Origin: Leucobacter celer subsp. astrifaciens | GTDB taxonomy: Bacteria > Actinomycetota > Actinomycetes > Actinomycetales > Microbacteriaceae | DNA length: 64,000 nucleotides | Assembly: GCF_001273835.1 (NCBI RefSeq) | Contig: NZ_JHEI01000135.1 | Location: forward strand, 248,001 to 312,000 | Reading direction: 5' to 3' | Shown: positions 8,751-17,333 of the stretch, in pieces | Position numbering within the stretch: the stretch's first letter is position 1 | Layout: each line of letters opens with the position of its first letter | Notes under the pieces: model-generated | The model's database searches: none | What the model was told of the DNA's origin: nothing | What the model saw: only the letters and a program-made list of their open reading frames with translations | Made by a program: the position numbers and the translations under genes

Positions 8751-8815
8751 GGAACGGGCTCCTTATCTCGCTATCGCCGGGACGCGTACGCGAGCGTAGC
8801 AGCTTCCTCCGACGC

Positions 8816-9697
8816 TCAGGCGGCGACGGGACGCACCCGCAGGGAGTCGACGCGCCCGGCGATGGTCGCGTCGACGGCCCAGCTTTGCTGCGCCGCGGTG
8901 ACGAGCTCCTGCAACGACTCCCGGTCCAGGCCCGGCACGAGCCCCAGGACGACGTCGGTCTCGGGGGCGAGCAGGCGCGCTTCGGGATCCCCCGGCGCGA
9001 GTGTGATCCGGGCGATCCGAGGATCCCCCGAGACCGATGCGCGGAACGCGGCGATGACTTCCGGGTCCGCCCAGGCCGGCAGTACGCTCTCCCCCAGCGC
9101 CATCGCCTCGAGCTGGGTGCGGCGCACCCCGAACTCTCGCTCGGGGGTGCCCGGGTCTACGATGATGAGGTCCGTCTGCTCCTGTGCCGCCGCGAGTGCC
9201 GCCTGCGGGCCGGGCACGGGGATGGGACGGGCCTCCGGGTTCCAGGCTCGCATCGTCTCGACCGAGCTGAACACGGGCATCACGCGGCGTCCGTCGGGAG
9301 CCGCCACCGTGACGATCGAGAGCTCCTGCGACTTCTCGACCACCCGACCCTCGGGGGTGAGGCCCGTGTCGCCCGCCTCGGCGAGCAGGGGGATCAGCAC
9401 CCGGCAGCCGGAGAGGGCGAGGATCGCCTGCGCGTGGGCCTCGGCGAGACGCGAGAGCTCCTCGCCGCCATCGGCCGGGCCGAGCCGCCCGGCGGACTCG
9501 CGCACCGCGGCGACCGCCGCCGCGAACTCGGGCGGCGTCGCTCCGTCATCGCCGGCGAACGCGGTGCCGTGGTGGTCGAAGCTGCGGCCGGCCCACGGGA
9601 ACCCCGCGGAGTCGACGGAGCCGCCCGCGACCAGGCTCTCGGGCACACCCGTCGAGCGAGGGGCGTCGCCGGTGGATGGGAGACGTTTGATGGCCAT
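8816..9697 (-). CDS. SseB-family protein
   Basis: 293 aa, ATG start. The C-terminal two thirds resemble the SseB domain: a beta segment with CRVLIPLLAE, then VMPVFSSVETMRAWNP and LIIVDPGTPEREFGVRRTQLEAMA. The N-terminus begins with basic IKRLPSTGD and a Gly/Ala-rich part. SseB proteins are soluble and of unclear biochemical role. It is the last gene of the histidine run, 15 bases downstream of hisA, probably cotranscribed; this position is frequent in Microbacteriaceae. No catalytic residues are evident. Confidence 0.82.
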   Translation of the reverse strand: MAIKRLPSTGDAPRSTGVPESLVAGGSVDSAGFPWAGRSFDHHGTAFAGDDGATPPEFAAAVAAVRESAGRLGPADGGEELSRLAEAHAQAILALSGCRVLIPLLAEAGDTGLTPEGRVVEKSQELSIVTVAAPDGRRVMPVFSSVETMRAWNPEARPIPVPGPQAALAAAQEQTDLIIVDPGTPEREFGVRRTQLEAMALGESVLPAWADPEVIAAFRASVSGDPRIARITLAPGDPEARLLAPETDVVLGLVPGLDRESLQELVTAAQQSWAVDATIAGRVDSLRVRPVAA

Positions 9698-9712
9698 GAA
9701 GAGGTTCGGAGC

Positions 9713-10459
9713 CTACCTGCCGGCGACGTCGAGCGCGGCCGGCAGGGTGAAGGCGCCGTCGTAGAGCGCCTTGCCGACGATCGCCCCTTCGACGCCCAGC
9801 GGCACGATCTCGCGCAGCGCGGCCAGGTCGTCGAGACTCGACACCCCGCCCGAGGCGATCACGGGCCGCTCGGTGCGCGCGCAGACGCCCTTGAGCAGTT
9901 CGATGTTGGGGCCGCGCAGCGTGCCGTCCTTCGTGACATCGGTCACCACGTAGCGGGGGCAGTTCGCGTCCTCGAGGCGTTCGAGCACCTCCCAGATGTT
10001 GCCGCCCTCCTCGGTCCAGCCGCGAGCGGCGAGGGTCTCGCCGCGCACGTCCAGGCCGACGGCGATCTGCTCGCCGTAGCGCGCGATCACCGCACGGGTC
10101 CACTCGGGGTTCTCGAGGGCGGCGGTGCCGAGGTTGACGCGGCGCGCGCCCATCTCGAGCGCCGCCTCGAGGCTCGCGTCGTCGCGGATGCCGCCCGAGA
10201 ACTCGATGTTCACGTCTCCCGCGCGCTTGATGATCTTGCGCGCCACGGCGACGTTGCTGCCGCGGCCGAACGCGGCGTCGAGGTCGACGAGGTGGATCCA
10301 CTCGGCGCCCTGCTCGATCCAGTCGAGCGCGGCATCGACCGGGCTGCCGTAGTTGGTCTCGGTACCCGCCTCGCCCTGCGTGAGGCGGACGGCCTTGCCG
10401 TCCACCATGTCGATGGCCGGCAGCAGCTGCAGCTTGGGGCCGTGCGCGAGCTCACTCAT
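9713..10459 (-). CDS. hisA: HisA/PriA phosphoribosyl isomerase
   Basis: 248 aa, ATG start. A (beta/alpha)8 barrel that isomerises ProFAR to PRFAR in histidine synthesis; in most actinobacteria the same protein (PriA) also performs the TrpF step of tryptophan synthesis. Catalytic aspartates are D17 (LLPAID) and D174 (VVTDVTKDG). The phosphate loops [14 protein letters not shown] and [11 protein letters not shown] are intact. GETLAARGW with its arginine near residue 146 matches the PriA type. Third step enzyme in the hisC-hisB-hisH-hisA run. Bifunctionality is inferred from lineage, not proven. Confidence 0.93.
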   Translation of the reverse strand: MSELAHGPKLQLLPAIDMVDGKAVRLTQGEAGTETNYGSPVDAALDWIEQGAEWIHLVDLDAAFGRGSNVAVARKIIKRAGDVNIEFSGGIRDDASLEAALEMGARRVNLGTAALENPEWTRAVIARYGEQIAVGLDVRGETLAARGWTEEGGNIWEVLERLEDANCPRYVVTDVTKDGTLRGPNIELLKGVCARTERPVIASGGVSSLDDLAALREIVPLGVEGAIVGKALYDGAFTLPAALDVAGR

Positions 10460-10547
10460 GTCTACGGTCTCCTTCAGTGTCGGGGTTGCGAATGCGGAAA
10501 GCGCGTCTGTCGGCTCGGGATCGTCGCTGACGCCCGGGTGACGCGAG

Positions 10548-11273
10548 CTAGAGGGTGGAGATCCAGTTGCGCAGCAGCTGGATGCCGGCGTCGCCGGACT
10601 TCTCGGGATGGAACTGAGTGGCGCTGAGCGGCCCGTTCTCGACGGCGGCGACGAAGCGCTCGCCGTGCTCCGCCCAGGTGACGACCGGACTCGTAGCCCC
10701 GACCGGCGCTGCGGCGCCAGCAGGATCCGAGCGGAGACGCTCCGCGTTTCCGCCTGATCGGGTCCTGCCCTCGAGCGTCCAGTCGGTCGCGGCGTAGCTG
10801 TGCACGAAGTAGAAGCGCTCGTCGGCGATGCCGCGGAAGAGCACGGAGTTCTCGGGCGCCTCGACCGTGTTCCAGCCCATGTGCGGCAGCACGGGCGCGC
10901 GCAGTTCGCGCACGGTTCCCGGCCACTGCCCGAGGCCCTCGGTCTCGACGCCGCGCTCCACGCCGCGCTCGAACATCACCTGCTCGCCGACGCAGATGCC
11001 CAGCACGGGTCGCCCGCCCGCGAGTCGACGATCGATCAGCTCGTCCCCGCGCACGGCGCGCAACTGCTGCATCACCGCGTCGAAGGCGCCCACACCGGGC
11101 ACGAGCAGGCCGTCGGCCTCGGCGACGGCCCGGGGGTCTCGGGTCAGTTCGACCTCGGCGCCCGCCTGCGCGAGCGCCTTCACTGCGGAGTGCACATTGC
11201 CCGACCCGTAGTCGAGGACGACGACGCGCTTGCGCGGCGACTCATCAGCACCGACGACGCGCTTCGCGGTCAC
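10548..11273 (-). CDS. hisH: Imidazole glycerol phosphate synthase, glutaminase subunit
   Basis: 241 aa. Class I glutamine amidotransferase that supplies ammonia to HisF. Nucleophile C94 (GICVGEQ) and H222/E224 (QFHPEKSG) form the triad; LDYGSGN and PGVGAFD are typical. About 15 residues precede the usual start near RVVVLDYG, and an Arg/Gly/Ala-rich insert occurs after WTLEGRTR, making it longer than the usual 200-215 aa. The start overlaps the hisB stop by 4 bases. No hisF follows in this window; it must lie elsewhere. Confidence 0.93.
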   Translation of the reverse strand: MTAKRVVGADESPRKRVVVLDYGSGNVHSAVKALAQAGAEVELTRDPRAVAEADGLLVPGVGAFDAVMQQLRAVRGDELIDRRLAGGRPVLGICVGEQVMFERGVERGVETEGLGQWPGTVRELRAPVLPHMGWNTVEAPENSVLFRGIADERFYFVHSYAATDWTLEGRTRSGGNAERLRSDPAGAAAPVGATSPVVTWAEHGERFVAAVENGPLSATQFHPEKSGDAGIQLLRNWISTL

Positions 11274-11878
11274 AGAGCGCCCTTCGTGGACGGGATGCCC
11301 GAGACGAGCGGATCCTTCGCCTTGGCCTGACGGAGCGCACGCGCGAACGCCTTGAACTCGGCCTCGGCGATGTGGTGCGGATCCCGCCCCTCGACCAGCT
11401 CGAGATGCACCGTGAGACGCGCGTTGAGCACGAGCGCCTCGAAGAAGTGCCGCACCATCGACCCGGTGAAGTGCCCGCCGATGAGGTGGAACTCGAAGCC
11501 TGCCGGCTCGCCCGAGTGCACCAGGTAGGGGCGGCCCGAGATGTCGATGACCGCCTGCGCGAGCGCCTCGTCGAGCGGCACGAACGCATCGCCGTAGCGG
11601 GAGATGCCGCTCTTGTCGCCGAGCGCCTCGAGGATCGCCTGCCCCAGCAGTATCCCCGTGTCCTCGACGGTGTGGTGCACGTCGATGTGCACGTCGCCCG
11701 TTGCGCGCACCGTGAGATCGGTGAGCGAGTGCCGCGCGAGCGCCGTAAGCATGTGATCGAAGAACGGCACACCGGTGTCGATGTCGGACTCGCCGGTACC
11801 GTCGAGGTCGAGACTCAGGCTGATCTGCGACTCGCTCGTCGAGCGTTCGAGCGAGGCGGTGCGTGGGAGAGCGGTCAT
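11270..11878 (-). CDS. hisB: Imidazoleglycerol-phosphate dehydratase
   Basis: 202 aa from ATG 11878 ([14 protein letters not shown]); the frame is open further upstream but without family similarity. This monofunctional HisB removes water from IGP; the di-manganese ligands appear in [16 protein letters not shown] and the matching second half [15 protein letters not shown] and [14 protein letters not shown]. Overlaps hisH by 4 bases and follows hisC by 43 bases. No phosphatase domain is attached, as normal for actinobacteria. Confidence 0.95.
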   Translation of the reverse strand: MTALPRTASLERSTSESQISLSLDLDGTGESDIDTGVPFFDHMLTALARHSLTDLTVRATGDVHIDVHHTVEDTGILLGQAILEALGDKSGISRYGDAFVPLDEALAQAVIDISGRPYLVHSGEPAGFEFHLIGGHFTGSMVRHFFEALVLNARLTVHLELVEGRDPHHIAEAEFKAFARALRQAKAKDPLVSGIPSTKGAL

Positions 11879-11921
11879 ATGCTCGATTCTATCGGGCTTC
11901 GGTGCGGATCCCCTGCCTGGC

Positions 11922-13001
11922 TCAGCCCGCGGGAGTGAGCGCCGCGATCGCATCGATGACGGCGGTGGTCTCCGACTCCGTGCCAGCGGTGATACGCAGG
12001 TGCCCCGGGATCCCGAGGTTGCGGATGAGGATGCCCTGCGCGCGCAGCGCATCGAAGACGGCGTCGGGATCGGAGAAGCCGCCGACCAGCAGGAAGTTGG
12101 CGCCGGAGGGGTGCACGTCGTAGCCGAGGTCGGTGAGCGCCGCCGCGAGACGATCGCGCTGGGACCGGATGTCGGCGACGGTGGCCAGCATCTCGTCGGC
12201 GTGCCGGATCGCTGCGGTCGCCGCGGCCTGCGTCAGCGCCGACAGGTGATACGGCAGGCGCACGAGACGCAGCGCATCGACCACGGCGGGATCGGCCGCG
12301 AGATAGCCGAGGCGCACGCCGGCGAAGGCGAAGGCCTTGCTCATCGTGCGCGAGACCAGCAGCCGGTGACGGCCGGGCAGCAGCGTCACGGCGCTCTCCC
12401 GCTCGGCGTCGAACTCCTGGTAGGCCTCGTCCACGATCAGAATGCCGTCGAAGGCGTCGTAGGCGGCGAGGATCACGTCGCGATCGAGCGGGGTGCCCGT
12501 GGGGTTGTTGGGGCCGCACAGGATCGCGATATCGGGGCTGTGCTCACGCAGCGCCCCGACGACGAGCTCCGGCGTGAGCGCGTAGTCCGCGGGACGCGGG
12601 ACGGCGATCCAATCGGTGTCGGTGCCCGATGCCAGGAGCGGGTACATGGAGTAGGTCGGGGTGAAGCTGAGCAGCGAGCGCCCCGGCCCTCCGAACGCCT
12701 GCAGGATCTGTTGCAGCACCTCGTTCGAGCCGTTCGCGGCCCAGAGCTGCTCGGCCGAGAGACCGTGACCGAGGTAGCCCGCGAGTGCCCCGCGCAGCCC
12801 CATGAACTCGCGATCCGGGTATCGGTTGACCCCGTGCACGGCCTGGGCGAGCGACTCGACGATGTCCGCGACGACGCTCTCCGGGATGGGGTGCGTGTTC
12901 TCGTTGACGTTGAGGCTCACCGGCACGGGATCCTGGGGAGCGCCGTAGGGCTGCTTGCCGACGAGATTGGCGCGGAGGGGCAGGTCGCTCAGGCTGGTCA
13001 C
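11922..13001 (-). CDS. hisC: Histidinol-phosphate aminotransferase
   Basis: 359 aa, GTG start at 13001. A fold-type I PLP enzyme transaminating imidazole acetol phosphate. PLP lysine is K222 in [13 protein letters not shown]191 (IVDEAY) contacts the pyridine nitrogen and N166 lies in CGPNNPTGT. First gene of the his run. Its start is only 28 bases from the divergent response-regulator start, and a -10-like TAGACT at 13008-13013 would place transcription initiation at or next to the GTG, so the mRNA may be leaderless. Confidence 0.94.
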   Translation of the reverse strand: MTSLSDLPLRANLVGKQPYGAPQDPVPVSLNVNENTHPIPESVVADIVESLAQAVHGVNRYPDREFMGLRGALAGYLGHGLSAEQLWAANGSNEVLQQILQAFGGPGRSLLSFTPTYSMYPLLASGTDTDWIAVPRPADYALTPELVVGALREHSPDIAILCGPNNPTGTPLDRDVILAAYDAFDGILIVDEAYQEFDAERESAVTLLPGRHRLLVSRTMSKAFAFAGVRLGYLAADPAVVDALRLVRLPYHLSALTQAAATAAIRHADEMLATVADIRSQRDRLAAALTDLGYDVHPSGANFLLVGGFSDPDAVFDALRAQGILIRNLGIPGHLRITAGTESETTAVIDAIAALTPAG

Positions 13002-13023
13002 CAGGACAGTCTATTGCGATACT
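12995..13023 (+). promoter_or_regulatory. Promoter of the response-regulator gene, overlapping the hisC start
   Basis: TGGTCA (12995-13000), 17-base spacer, GATACT (13018-13023). Initiation 6-7 bases downstream falls on the GTG start at 13030, predicting a leaderless mRNA. The minus-strand -10 candidate for hisC (TAGACT, 13008-13013) lies inside the same spacer, so the two promoters would overlap. Confidence 0.45.
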
Positions 13024-13029
13024 GAGGCT

Positions 13030-13683
13030 GTGACTCCTCAGCCCCTGCGCATACGCCTGCTCAACGACTACGAGCTCGTGGTCATGGGGTTGCGCACCAT
13101 TCTGGAACCGTTCGCCTCACGGGTCGAAGTGGTCGAGGCCGATGTGCGCGACACCGCCGACCGCCGGGTCGATCTCACGCTCTACGACACCTTCGGACGG
13201 CCTCCGACAGGTCGGGACGGCGTCGGCGAGGTCGTCGCCGATCCCCGATCGGGCGCCGTGGCGGTGTACACCTGGAACATGCACGAGACCCTCGTCGCGC
13301 GAGCGCTGGACAGCGGCTGCCGCGGCTATCTCGACAAGTCGCTGAGCGCCGCCGAGCTGGTCGGCTGCCTCGAGCGGATCTGCGCCGGGGAGATCGTCAC
13401 CTCCCCGACACGCGATCGCCCTGCCGAGGAGACCGCGGTGTCGAAGGGCGCATGGCCGGGCCAGCGAGAGGGCCTCAGCGCCCGGGAGGCGGAGGTCATC
13501 GCGCTGATCACGCAGGGACTGACCAATCCCGAGATCGCCGGGTTGAGCTACATCACGCTCAACTCGCTCAAGTCCTACATCCGCTCGGCCTATCGCAAGA
13601 TGGGTGTCGAGCGCCGCTCGCAAGCCGTCCGCTGGGGTATCGAGCACGGCATGCTGCCCGCGGAAGCGCCCCGGGATTCCTAA
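13030..13683 (+). CDS. LuxR-type response regulator
   Basis: 217 aa from GTG 13030. An N-terminal receiver-like domain (about 5-125) has LLNDYELVVMGL, a candidate phospho-acceptor D53 (LTLYDTFG) and lysine in YLDKSLSA. A C-terminal LuxR helix-turn-helix (about 145-210) has GLSAREAEVIALITQG and NSLKSYIRSAYRKMGV. The second acidic-cluster residue is N12 rather than Asp, so the receiver may be atypical or phosphorylation-independent. No histidine kinase is adjacent, so it is an orphan. Target genes unknown; the shared upstream region makes influence on hisC possible. Confidence 0.85.
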   Translation: MTPQPLRIRLLNDYELVVMGLRTILEPFASRVEVVEADVRDTADRRVDLTLYDTFGRPPTGRDGVGEVVADPRSGAVAVYTWNMHETLVARALDSGCRGYLDKSLSAAELVGCLERICAGEIVTSPTRDRPAEETAVSKGAWPGQREGLSAREAEVIALITQGLTNPEIAGLSYITLNSLKSYIRSAYRKMGVERRSQAVRWGIEHGMLPAEAPRDS

Positions 13684-13797
13684 GAGGCTCCGCCAATAGG
13701 CAGCCGGTTGAGCGAACGAAGTGAGTCGAAACCCTTGATTTCGACTCGCCCACGGCTCGCTCAATCAGCGGATACGAAGGCCTATTGGCGGAACCTC
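13684..13797. repeat. Palindromic intergenic repeat, copy B, inside 18-bp outer arms
   Basis: The core (13703-13770) is the same palindrome as copies A, C and D (GGTTGAGCGAACGAAG ... CTCGCTCAATCAGCGG). It is enclosed by an outer inverted repeat of 18 bp with one mismatch (13684-13701 and 13780-13797, GAGGCTCCGCCAATAGGC). The element lies exactly between two convergent genes; the right arm encodes the last codons and stop of the flavodoxin-like gene. Confidence 0.85.
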
Positions 13798-14426
13798 TCA
13801 GCCGGATAGGGCTCTGCCCGGAGCAGGCGGGCGAGATGGGCGGCATTCGCGGCCGCCGTCGCCGTCGCCCTCGAAACCGGCTCCGGGATCGAATCGAGTT
13901 GCCGATAGTCGATCTTCTGCATGGCTTCGCCGTTCCAGTACACCGAGGCCTGCGCCGGAATGGTGAAGCCGACGTCTCCGAGCGCCTGGCTGAGGACGGC
14001 GGAGATGTGGTGCGCGCCGTCCTCATTGCCGACGATGACCGGGATGGCGACCTTGTCGAACAGAGTGGGCCTGCCGTCGGCGTCCGTTTCGCCCAGTTCG
14101 GCGTCGAGCCGCTCGAGCACCCGCTGCGCGACGCTCGACTGCTGGCCCAGCCAGGTCGGGGTGACGAACACGAGGATGTCGGCGTCGAGCACGGCCTCTC
14201 TGATCGGCGGCCACGCATCGCCCTCTCCCATATCGGCCAGCACTCCGGGAAGGATGCGATGGTCCACCGCACGCAGGGTGTCTCCCCTCACACCGTGCCG
14301 CTCGAGGGCGGCCAGGACCTGGCCGCCGAGCACGTCGCCGCTCGACGATTCGGGCGCGGGCTTGAGCGTGCAGTTGATCGTGAGCGCCCTCAACGGTGTA
14401 TCCGCAGAGGTATCCATGACCTCCAC
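13782..14426 (-). CDS. Flavodoxin-like NAD(P)H-dependent oxidoreductase
   Basis: 214 aa from GTG 14426; ATG 14417 is an alternative start, though GGAGG lies only 2 bases before it. The sequence has a flavodoxin fold: beta strand and phosphate loop LTINCTLKPAPESSS, then ADILVFVTPTWLGQQSS, the FMN-isoalloxazine loop of NADPH-dependent FMN reductases, and VIVGNEDGAHHISAVL. It is probably a cytosolic FMN reductase or quinone-type reductase. It stands alone, convergent to the response regulator, and its final codons (ERFRQ) and stop come from the arm of repeat copy B. Confidence 0.83.
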   Translation of the reverse strand: MEVMDTSADTPLRALTINCTLKPAPESSSGDVLGGQVLAALERHGVRGDTLRAVDHRILPGVLADMGEGDAWPPIREAVLDADILVFVTPTWLGQQSSVAQRVLERLDAELGETDADGRPTLFDKVAIPVIVGNEDGAHHISAVLSQALGDVGFTIPAQASVYWNGEAMQKIDYRQLDSIPEPVSRATATAAANAAHLARLLRAEPYPAERFRQ

Positions 14427-14661
14427 GCTAGACGGACGCGCAATGGGCGATCAGGGGGTTTCGCTTTCGGGCTCTCGACGCTAGGACCGGCTGAGTCCGC
14501 CTGCTGCCGGTCGGAAGCGGGCGAATTGTAGAGGGATCCCGAACGGAAAATTACACCCCTCAGGGTGGGAGGGGTCGTTGCTACCGTGAATTCGCAGGGC
14601 AGTCCCTGTTCGCTCATGCCCGTTCGGGCGGGCGGCCGGGATACGACACGAAGGCTCCTCA
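14427..14661 (+). promoter_or_regulatory. Intergenic region upstream of the DUF7882-like gene
   Basis: 235 bases between divergent genes. It holds an inverted repeat ACCCCTC ... GAGGGGT at about 14555-14576 and a small hairpin GCCCGTTCGGGC near 14618-14629. An A/T-rich patch GGAAAATTACAC lies at about 14547. No RNA gene or clear promoter pair was identified. Confidence 0.3.
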
Positions 14662-15000
14662 TTGGGAACGCTCCTCTATGGAAAATCGCAGCGATACGAG
14701 TTCGAGGATCGAACGCTCGAGCATGTCCGACACGTTATCGCCATGAAGCTGCGCAAGAAGGAGTCGTTCTTCCTGACTTGGAATCCGCGCGACGCCGGAG
14801 CGGCTGTCACCGGCTCAGCCGCGACGCTCTCTCTGTGGATATCGCCTGCTTCGCCGATCGCCTTCGAGTTCTCGGGCAGCACCCAAGGGCCCCTGTCGCG
14901 AGAGTGGATCGCGGCGCTGACGCGGACGTCCTACGGCAACCGCGGCCTTGTCGTCATCCCCGAGCGCGCAGTGCCTGCCAACCGGACGCCGCCCGGTTGA
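14662..15000 (+). CDS. DUF7882-like small conserved protein of Microbacteriaceae
   Basis: 112 aa, TTG start (MGTLLYGKSQRYEFEDRTL). The pattern MGTLxYG, RTLEHVRHVIAMKLRKKESF and SLWISPASPIAFEF is shared by a small protein family found many times in Microbacteriaceae genomes and sometimes mis-annotated as a ligase. It has no signal peptide, membrane segment or catalytic motif; the C-terminus is short and Pro-rich. The function is unknown. Family naming is from memory of the motif pattern. Confidence 0.72.
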   Translation: MGTLLYGKSQRYEFEDRTLEHVRHVIAMKLRKKESFFLTWNPRDAGAAVTGSAATLSLWISPASPIAFEFSGSTQGPLSREWIAALTRTSYGNRGLVVIPERAVPANRTPPG

Positions 15001-15073
15001 TCCGGCCCAGCCCCTCCGCGAGCGCGAGGCTCCGCAGGTTCGCCACAGCACGGCGCCGCTCGAGGTCAGCCTT

Positions 15074-15100
15074 CTCCGCGCGGACGGACACCGCGCGGAG
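15074..15100. terminator. Hairpin between convergent DUF7882-like and LysM genes
   Basis: Perfect 10-bp arms CTCCGCGCGG / CCGCGCGGAG (15074-15083, 15091-15100) with a 7-nt loop. It sits between two convergent genes and could end transcription in both directions. No U-tract. Confidence 0.55.
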
Positions 15101-15120
15101 CGCGATACCCGCGCGATCGC

Positions 15121-15594
15121 TCAGATACCCAGCTCGTCAGCGGACACGACCGCAGGGCTCTCGGAGTAGCGCAGCGGAACCGCCAGCGGCTGACCGGCAT
15201 CGACCCCGGACCCCTCGAGCTGGTTCAGCTGCACGATCTCGGCCACCAGGTCCCGCGGGTCGGCCGAGGGGTCGAGCTCGGTAGCGAGCGACCACAGCGA
15301 GGATCCCGGCTGCACGACCGCGTAGGCGAACTGCTGCCCGCCCTCGGCATCGGAGGCGATCGCCTGCGGGGCCCCGAGCGCGGCGATGAACGCCAGCAGA
15401 CCTGCCACGAGCACGGTTGCGAGGCCGCCGAACACCACACGTCCTCGGCGAGTGAGCCGCAGCTTGACCGTGTCGCCCCCGCCAGCCCGTCCGCCTGCGG
15501 TCGCAGTCGCATCGACCGAGCCGCGGCCGATCGCGGAGCCCGCAACCGAAGCGGTCTCGAACGTGCCCTGAACCAGAACCGTCTGCGCATTCAT
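15121..15594 (-). CDS. LysM-domain membrane protein divergent from lexA (probable SOS-induced division inhibitor)
   Basis: 157 aa from ATG 15594, with AGAAAGGAC upstream. A cytosolic N-terminus of about 50 residues is followed by one membrane helix ([21 protein letters not shown]) and an outer LysM-type segment ([31 protein letters not shown]). This layout and position match Rv2719c of Mycobacterium tuberculosis and DivS of Corynebacterium, small proteins next to lexA that halt division after DNA damage. Three LexA-type boxes lie in the shared upstream region. The function is inferred from context and domain layout; sequence identity to those proteins is likely low. Confidence 0.8.
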   Translation of the reverse strand: MNAQTVLVQGTFETASVAGSAIGRGSVDATATAGGRAGGGDTVKLRLTRRGRVVFGGLATVLVAGLLAFIAALGAPQAIASDAEGGQQFAYAVVQPGSSLWSLATELDPSADPRDLVAEIVQLNQLEGSGVDAGQPLAVPLRYSESPAVVSADELGI

Positions 15595-15635
15595 GGTGGT
15601 GTCCTTTCTGCTCGACACTCGCCGGCTCCGCCGGG

Positions 15636-15649
15636 CGAACATCTGTTTC
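15636..15649. promoter_or_regulatory. LexA box 1 (LysM-gene proximal)
   Basis: CGAACATCTGTTTC, close to the actinobacterial SOS consensus CGAACRNRYGTTYG. It lies 42 bases upstream of the LysM-protein start codon, where it would cover the promoter. Confidence 0.65.
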
Positions 15650-15688
15650 GAATATATCTTCGATAACTCGAAATCGCAAGCAATTCAT

Positions 15689-15702
15689 CGAACACACGTT
15701 TC
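15689..15702. promoter_or_regulatory. LexA box 2
   Basis: CGAACACACGTTTC, matching the consensus except for the last base. It is midway in the divergent region, placed to affect either gene. Confidence 0.65.
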
Positions 15703-15720
15703 GATCTTTTCCACGACACT

Positions 15721-15734
15721 CGAACACATGTTTG
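15721..15734. promoter_or_regulatory. LexA box 3 (lexA proximal)
   Basis: CGAACACATGTTTG fits CGAACRNRYGTTYG at every position. It is 113 bases before the lexA start and should mediate autorepression. Confidence 0.8.
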
Positions 15735-15847
15735 CCCGTGTTCGAACTCAGCGACTAGGGTTTCGAGCAACGGGATCACTGAATCAGCAACCACTGACAT
15801 TCACGGATCGCGCCGCCCCAGCACCGCCCGGCCGAGAAAGGACAGCG

Positions 15848-16513
15848 ATGAGCAACGCTGCCGCGCCCCACTCCGCGAAGCCCCTGAGCGAGAAGCAGCA
15901 GGCGATCCTGGAATACATCGCACGCTCCGTCGAGAGCCGCGGATATCCACCGAGCATGCGCGAGATCGGCGATGCCGTCGGCCTCTCGTCACTCTCCAGC
16001 GTGACCCACCAGCTCAGCCGACTGGAGCTCGGCGGGTACATCCGCCGCGACCCGAACCGGCCCCGCGCCCTCGAGATCCTCGTCGAGCTCTCGGAGACGA
16101 GCAGCGCCATCGCCGACTCCCCGACGCAGCAGGTCGAAGAGGCGGCGTACGTACCGCTCGTCGGCCAGATCGCAGCGGGCGTGCCCATCACCGCCGAGCA
16201 GCAGGTCGAGGAGATCGTGCCGCTCCCCCGCCAGCTGGTGGGCGACGGACAGCTCTTCATGCTGCGCGTGGTGGGCGATTCGATGATCGACGCCGCCATC
16301 TGCGACCGCGATTTCGTGGTGGTGCGCCAGCAGCGCGAGGCGGAGAACGGGGACATCGTCGCCGCGATGCTCGACGGCGAGGCCACGGTCAAGGTGTTCC
16401 GTCGACGCGACGGCCACACCTGGCTGCTCCCCCGCAACAGCGCGTTCGAGCCGATCCTCGGAGATCACGCAGAGGTGCTCGGCCGCGTCGTGGCGGTGTT
16501 CCGCTCCGTCTGA
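15848..16513 (+). CDS. lexA: SOS repressor LexA
   Basis: 221 aa from ATG 15848, preceded by GAAAGGACAGCG. The N-terminal winged helix (about 12-75) has [12 protein letters not shown] and [13 protein letters not shown] for DNA recognition. The C-terminal S24 peptidase-like domain has the self-cleavage bond A110-G111 (IAAGVP), catalytic S145 (VGDSMID) and K182 (ATVKVF). RecA filaments trigger its self-cleavage. Expected targets here include itself, the divergent LysM gene and recA (box at 52735-52748). Confidence 0.97.
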   Translation: MSNAAAPHSAKPLSEKQQAILEYIARSVESRGYPPSMREIGDAVGLSSLSSVTHQLSRLELGGYIRRDPNRPRALEILVELSETSSAIADSPTQQVEEAAYVPLVGQIAAGVPITAEQQVEEIVPLPRQLVGDGQLFMLRVVGDSMIDAAICDRDFVVVRQQREAENGDIVAAMLDGEATVKVFRRRDGHTWLLPRNSAFEPILGDHAEVLGRVVAVFRSV

Positions 16514-16537
16514 CGAACCGCTCGGAGACAGCACCCG

Positions 16538-16567
16538 GGGCCGCGGATCCATTCGGATCCGCGGCCC
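16538..16567 (+). terminator. Terminator after lexA
   Basis: Perfect 13-bp arms GGGCCGCGGATCC / GGATCCGCGGCCC (16538-16550, 16555-16567), 4-nt loop, followed by TTCT. It lies 24 bases after the lexA stop. Confidence 0.9.
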
Positions 16568-16577
16568 TTCTGCGTGC

Positions 16578-16606
16578 TCGACTTGATTTGTTGAACCGGG
16601 TATAAA
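16578..16606 (+). promoter_or_regulatory. Promoter of lipB-lipA
   Basis: TCGACT (16578-16583), 17-base spacer, TATAAA (16601-16606). Initiation about 7 bases on would leave a leader of fewer than 10 bases before ATG 16620. Confidence 0.6.
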
Positions 16607-16619
16607 TAATGTTGAGAGT

Positions 16620-17333
16620 ATGTCGTCCTCACTCACCACGTCTCCTGCCGCGCACGCCGATGGCCACGGCACCGATCGCACCCCCTCTCACGCGGCGCGT
16701 TTCGTCACCGCCGGGCTGGCACCCGACTTCGTTCCCTATCCACGAGGACTCGAGTTGCAGCGCGAGGCCGCGCACCGCATCATCGACGACGTGGATAGCG
16801 GCACGGTGCTCCTGCTCGAGCACACCCCGGTGTACACCGCGGGCAAGCGGGCCCTTCCCGAGGAGTACCCGCAGGACGGCACCCCGGTCGTGCCGGTCGA
16901 TCGCGGCGGCAAGGTCACCTGGCACGGACCCGGACAGCTCGTCGTCTATCCGGTGATCCGCCTGCGCGAGCGGCTCAGGGTCGTCGACTTCGTACGCTTG
17001 CTCGAGCGCGTCATCGTCGAGACCGCCGCCGAATTCGGCGTCGCGGGATTCCGGATCCCCGGCCGCGCCGGGGTCTGGGCCGAGGCGGGCAATCCAGAGC
17101 CGTCGAAGTTCGCCCAGATCGGCATCCACACGAGCAGAGGAATCGTGACGCACGGCCTCGCCGTCAACTGCAACAACGATCTCGCCCCTTTCGCAGGCTT
17201 CGTCCCCTGCGGCATCACCGACGCGGGAGTGACGACGCTCTCCGAACTGGCCGGTCGCAGCATCTCGCCGGCCGACATCGCCCCGGTGATATCGGCTCGG
17301 CTGGAGATCGCACTCGAGGAGGCCGCCGAGTGA
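16620..17333 (+). CDS. lipB: Octanoyltransferase LipB
   Basis: 237 aa, ATG start. Moves octanoyl from acyl carrier protein onto lipoyl-domain lysines, the first step of lipoate synthesis. Catalytic K163 (SKFAQIGI) and C197 ([10 protein letters not shown]) are present, with [12 protein letters not shown] and [16 protein letters not shown] typical of the family. About 28 extra N-terminal residues are Ser/His-rich. Its stop overlaps the GTG start of lipA, so the pair is coupled. Confidence 0.96.
   Translation: MSSSLTTSPAAHADGHGTDRTPSHAARFVTAGLAPDFVPYPRGLELQREAAHRIIDDVDSGTVLLLEHTPVYTAGKRALPEEYPQDGTPVVPVDRGGKVTWHGPGQLVVYPVIRLRERLRVVDFVRLLERVIVETAAEFGVAGFRIPGRAGVWAEAGNPEPSKFAQIGIHTSRGIVTHGLAVNCNNDLAPFAGFVPCGITDAGVTTLSELAGRSISPADIAPVISARLEIALEEAAE

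Noticed and set aside
11879-12052. Longer N-terminus for hisB
   Set aside because: The extra 58 residues overlap hisC on the same strand and are not HisB-like; ATG 11878 matches the family start.
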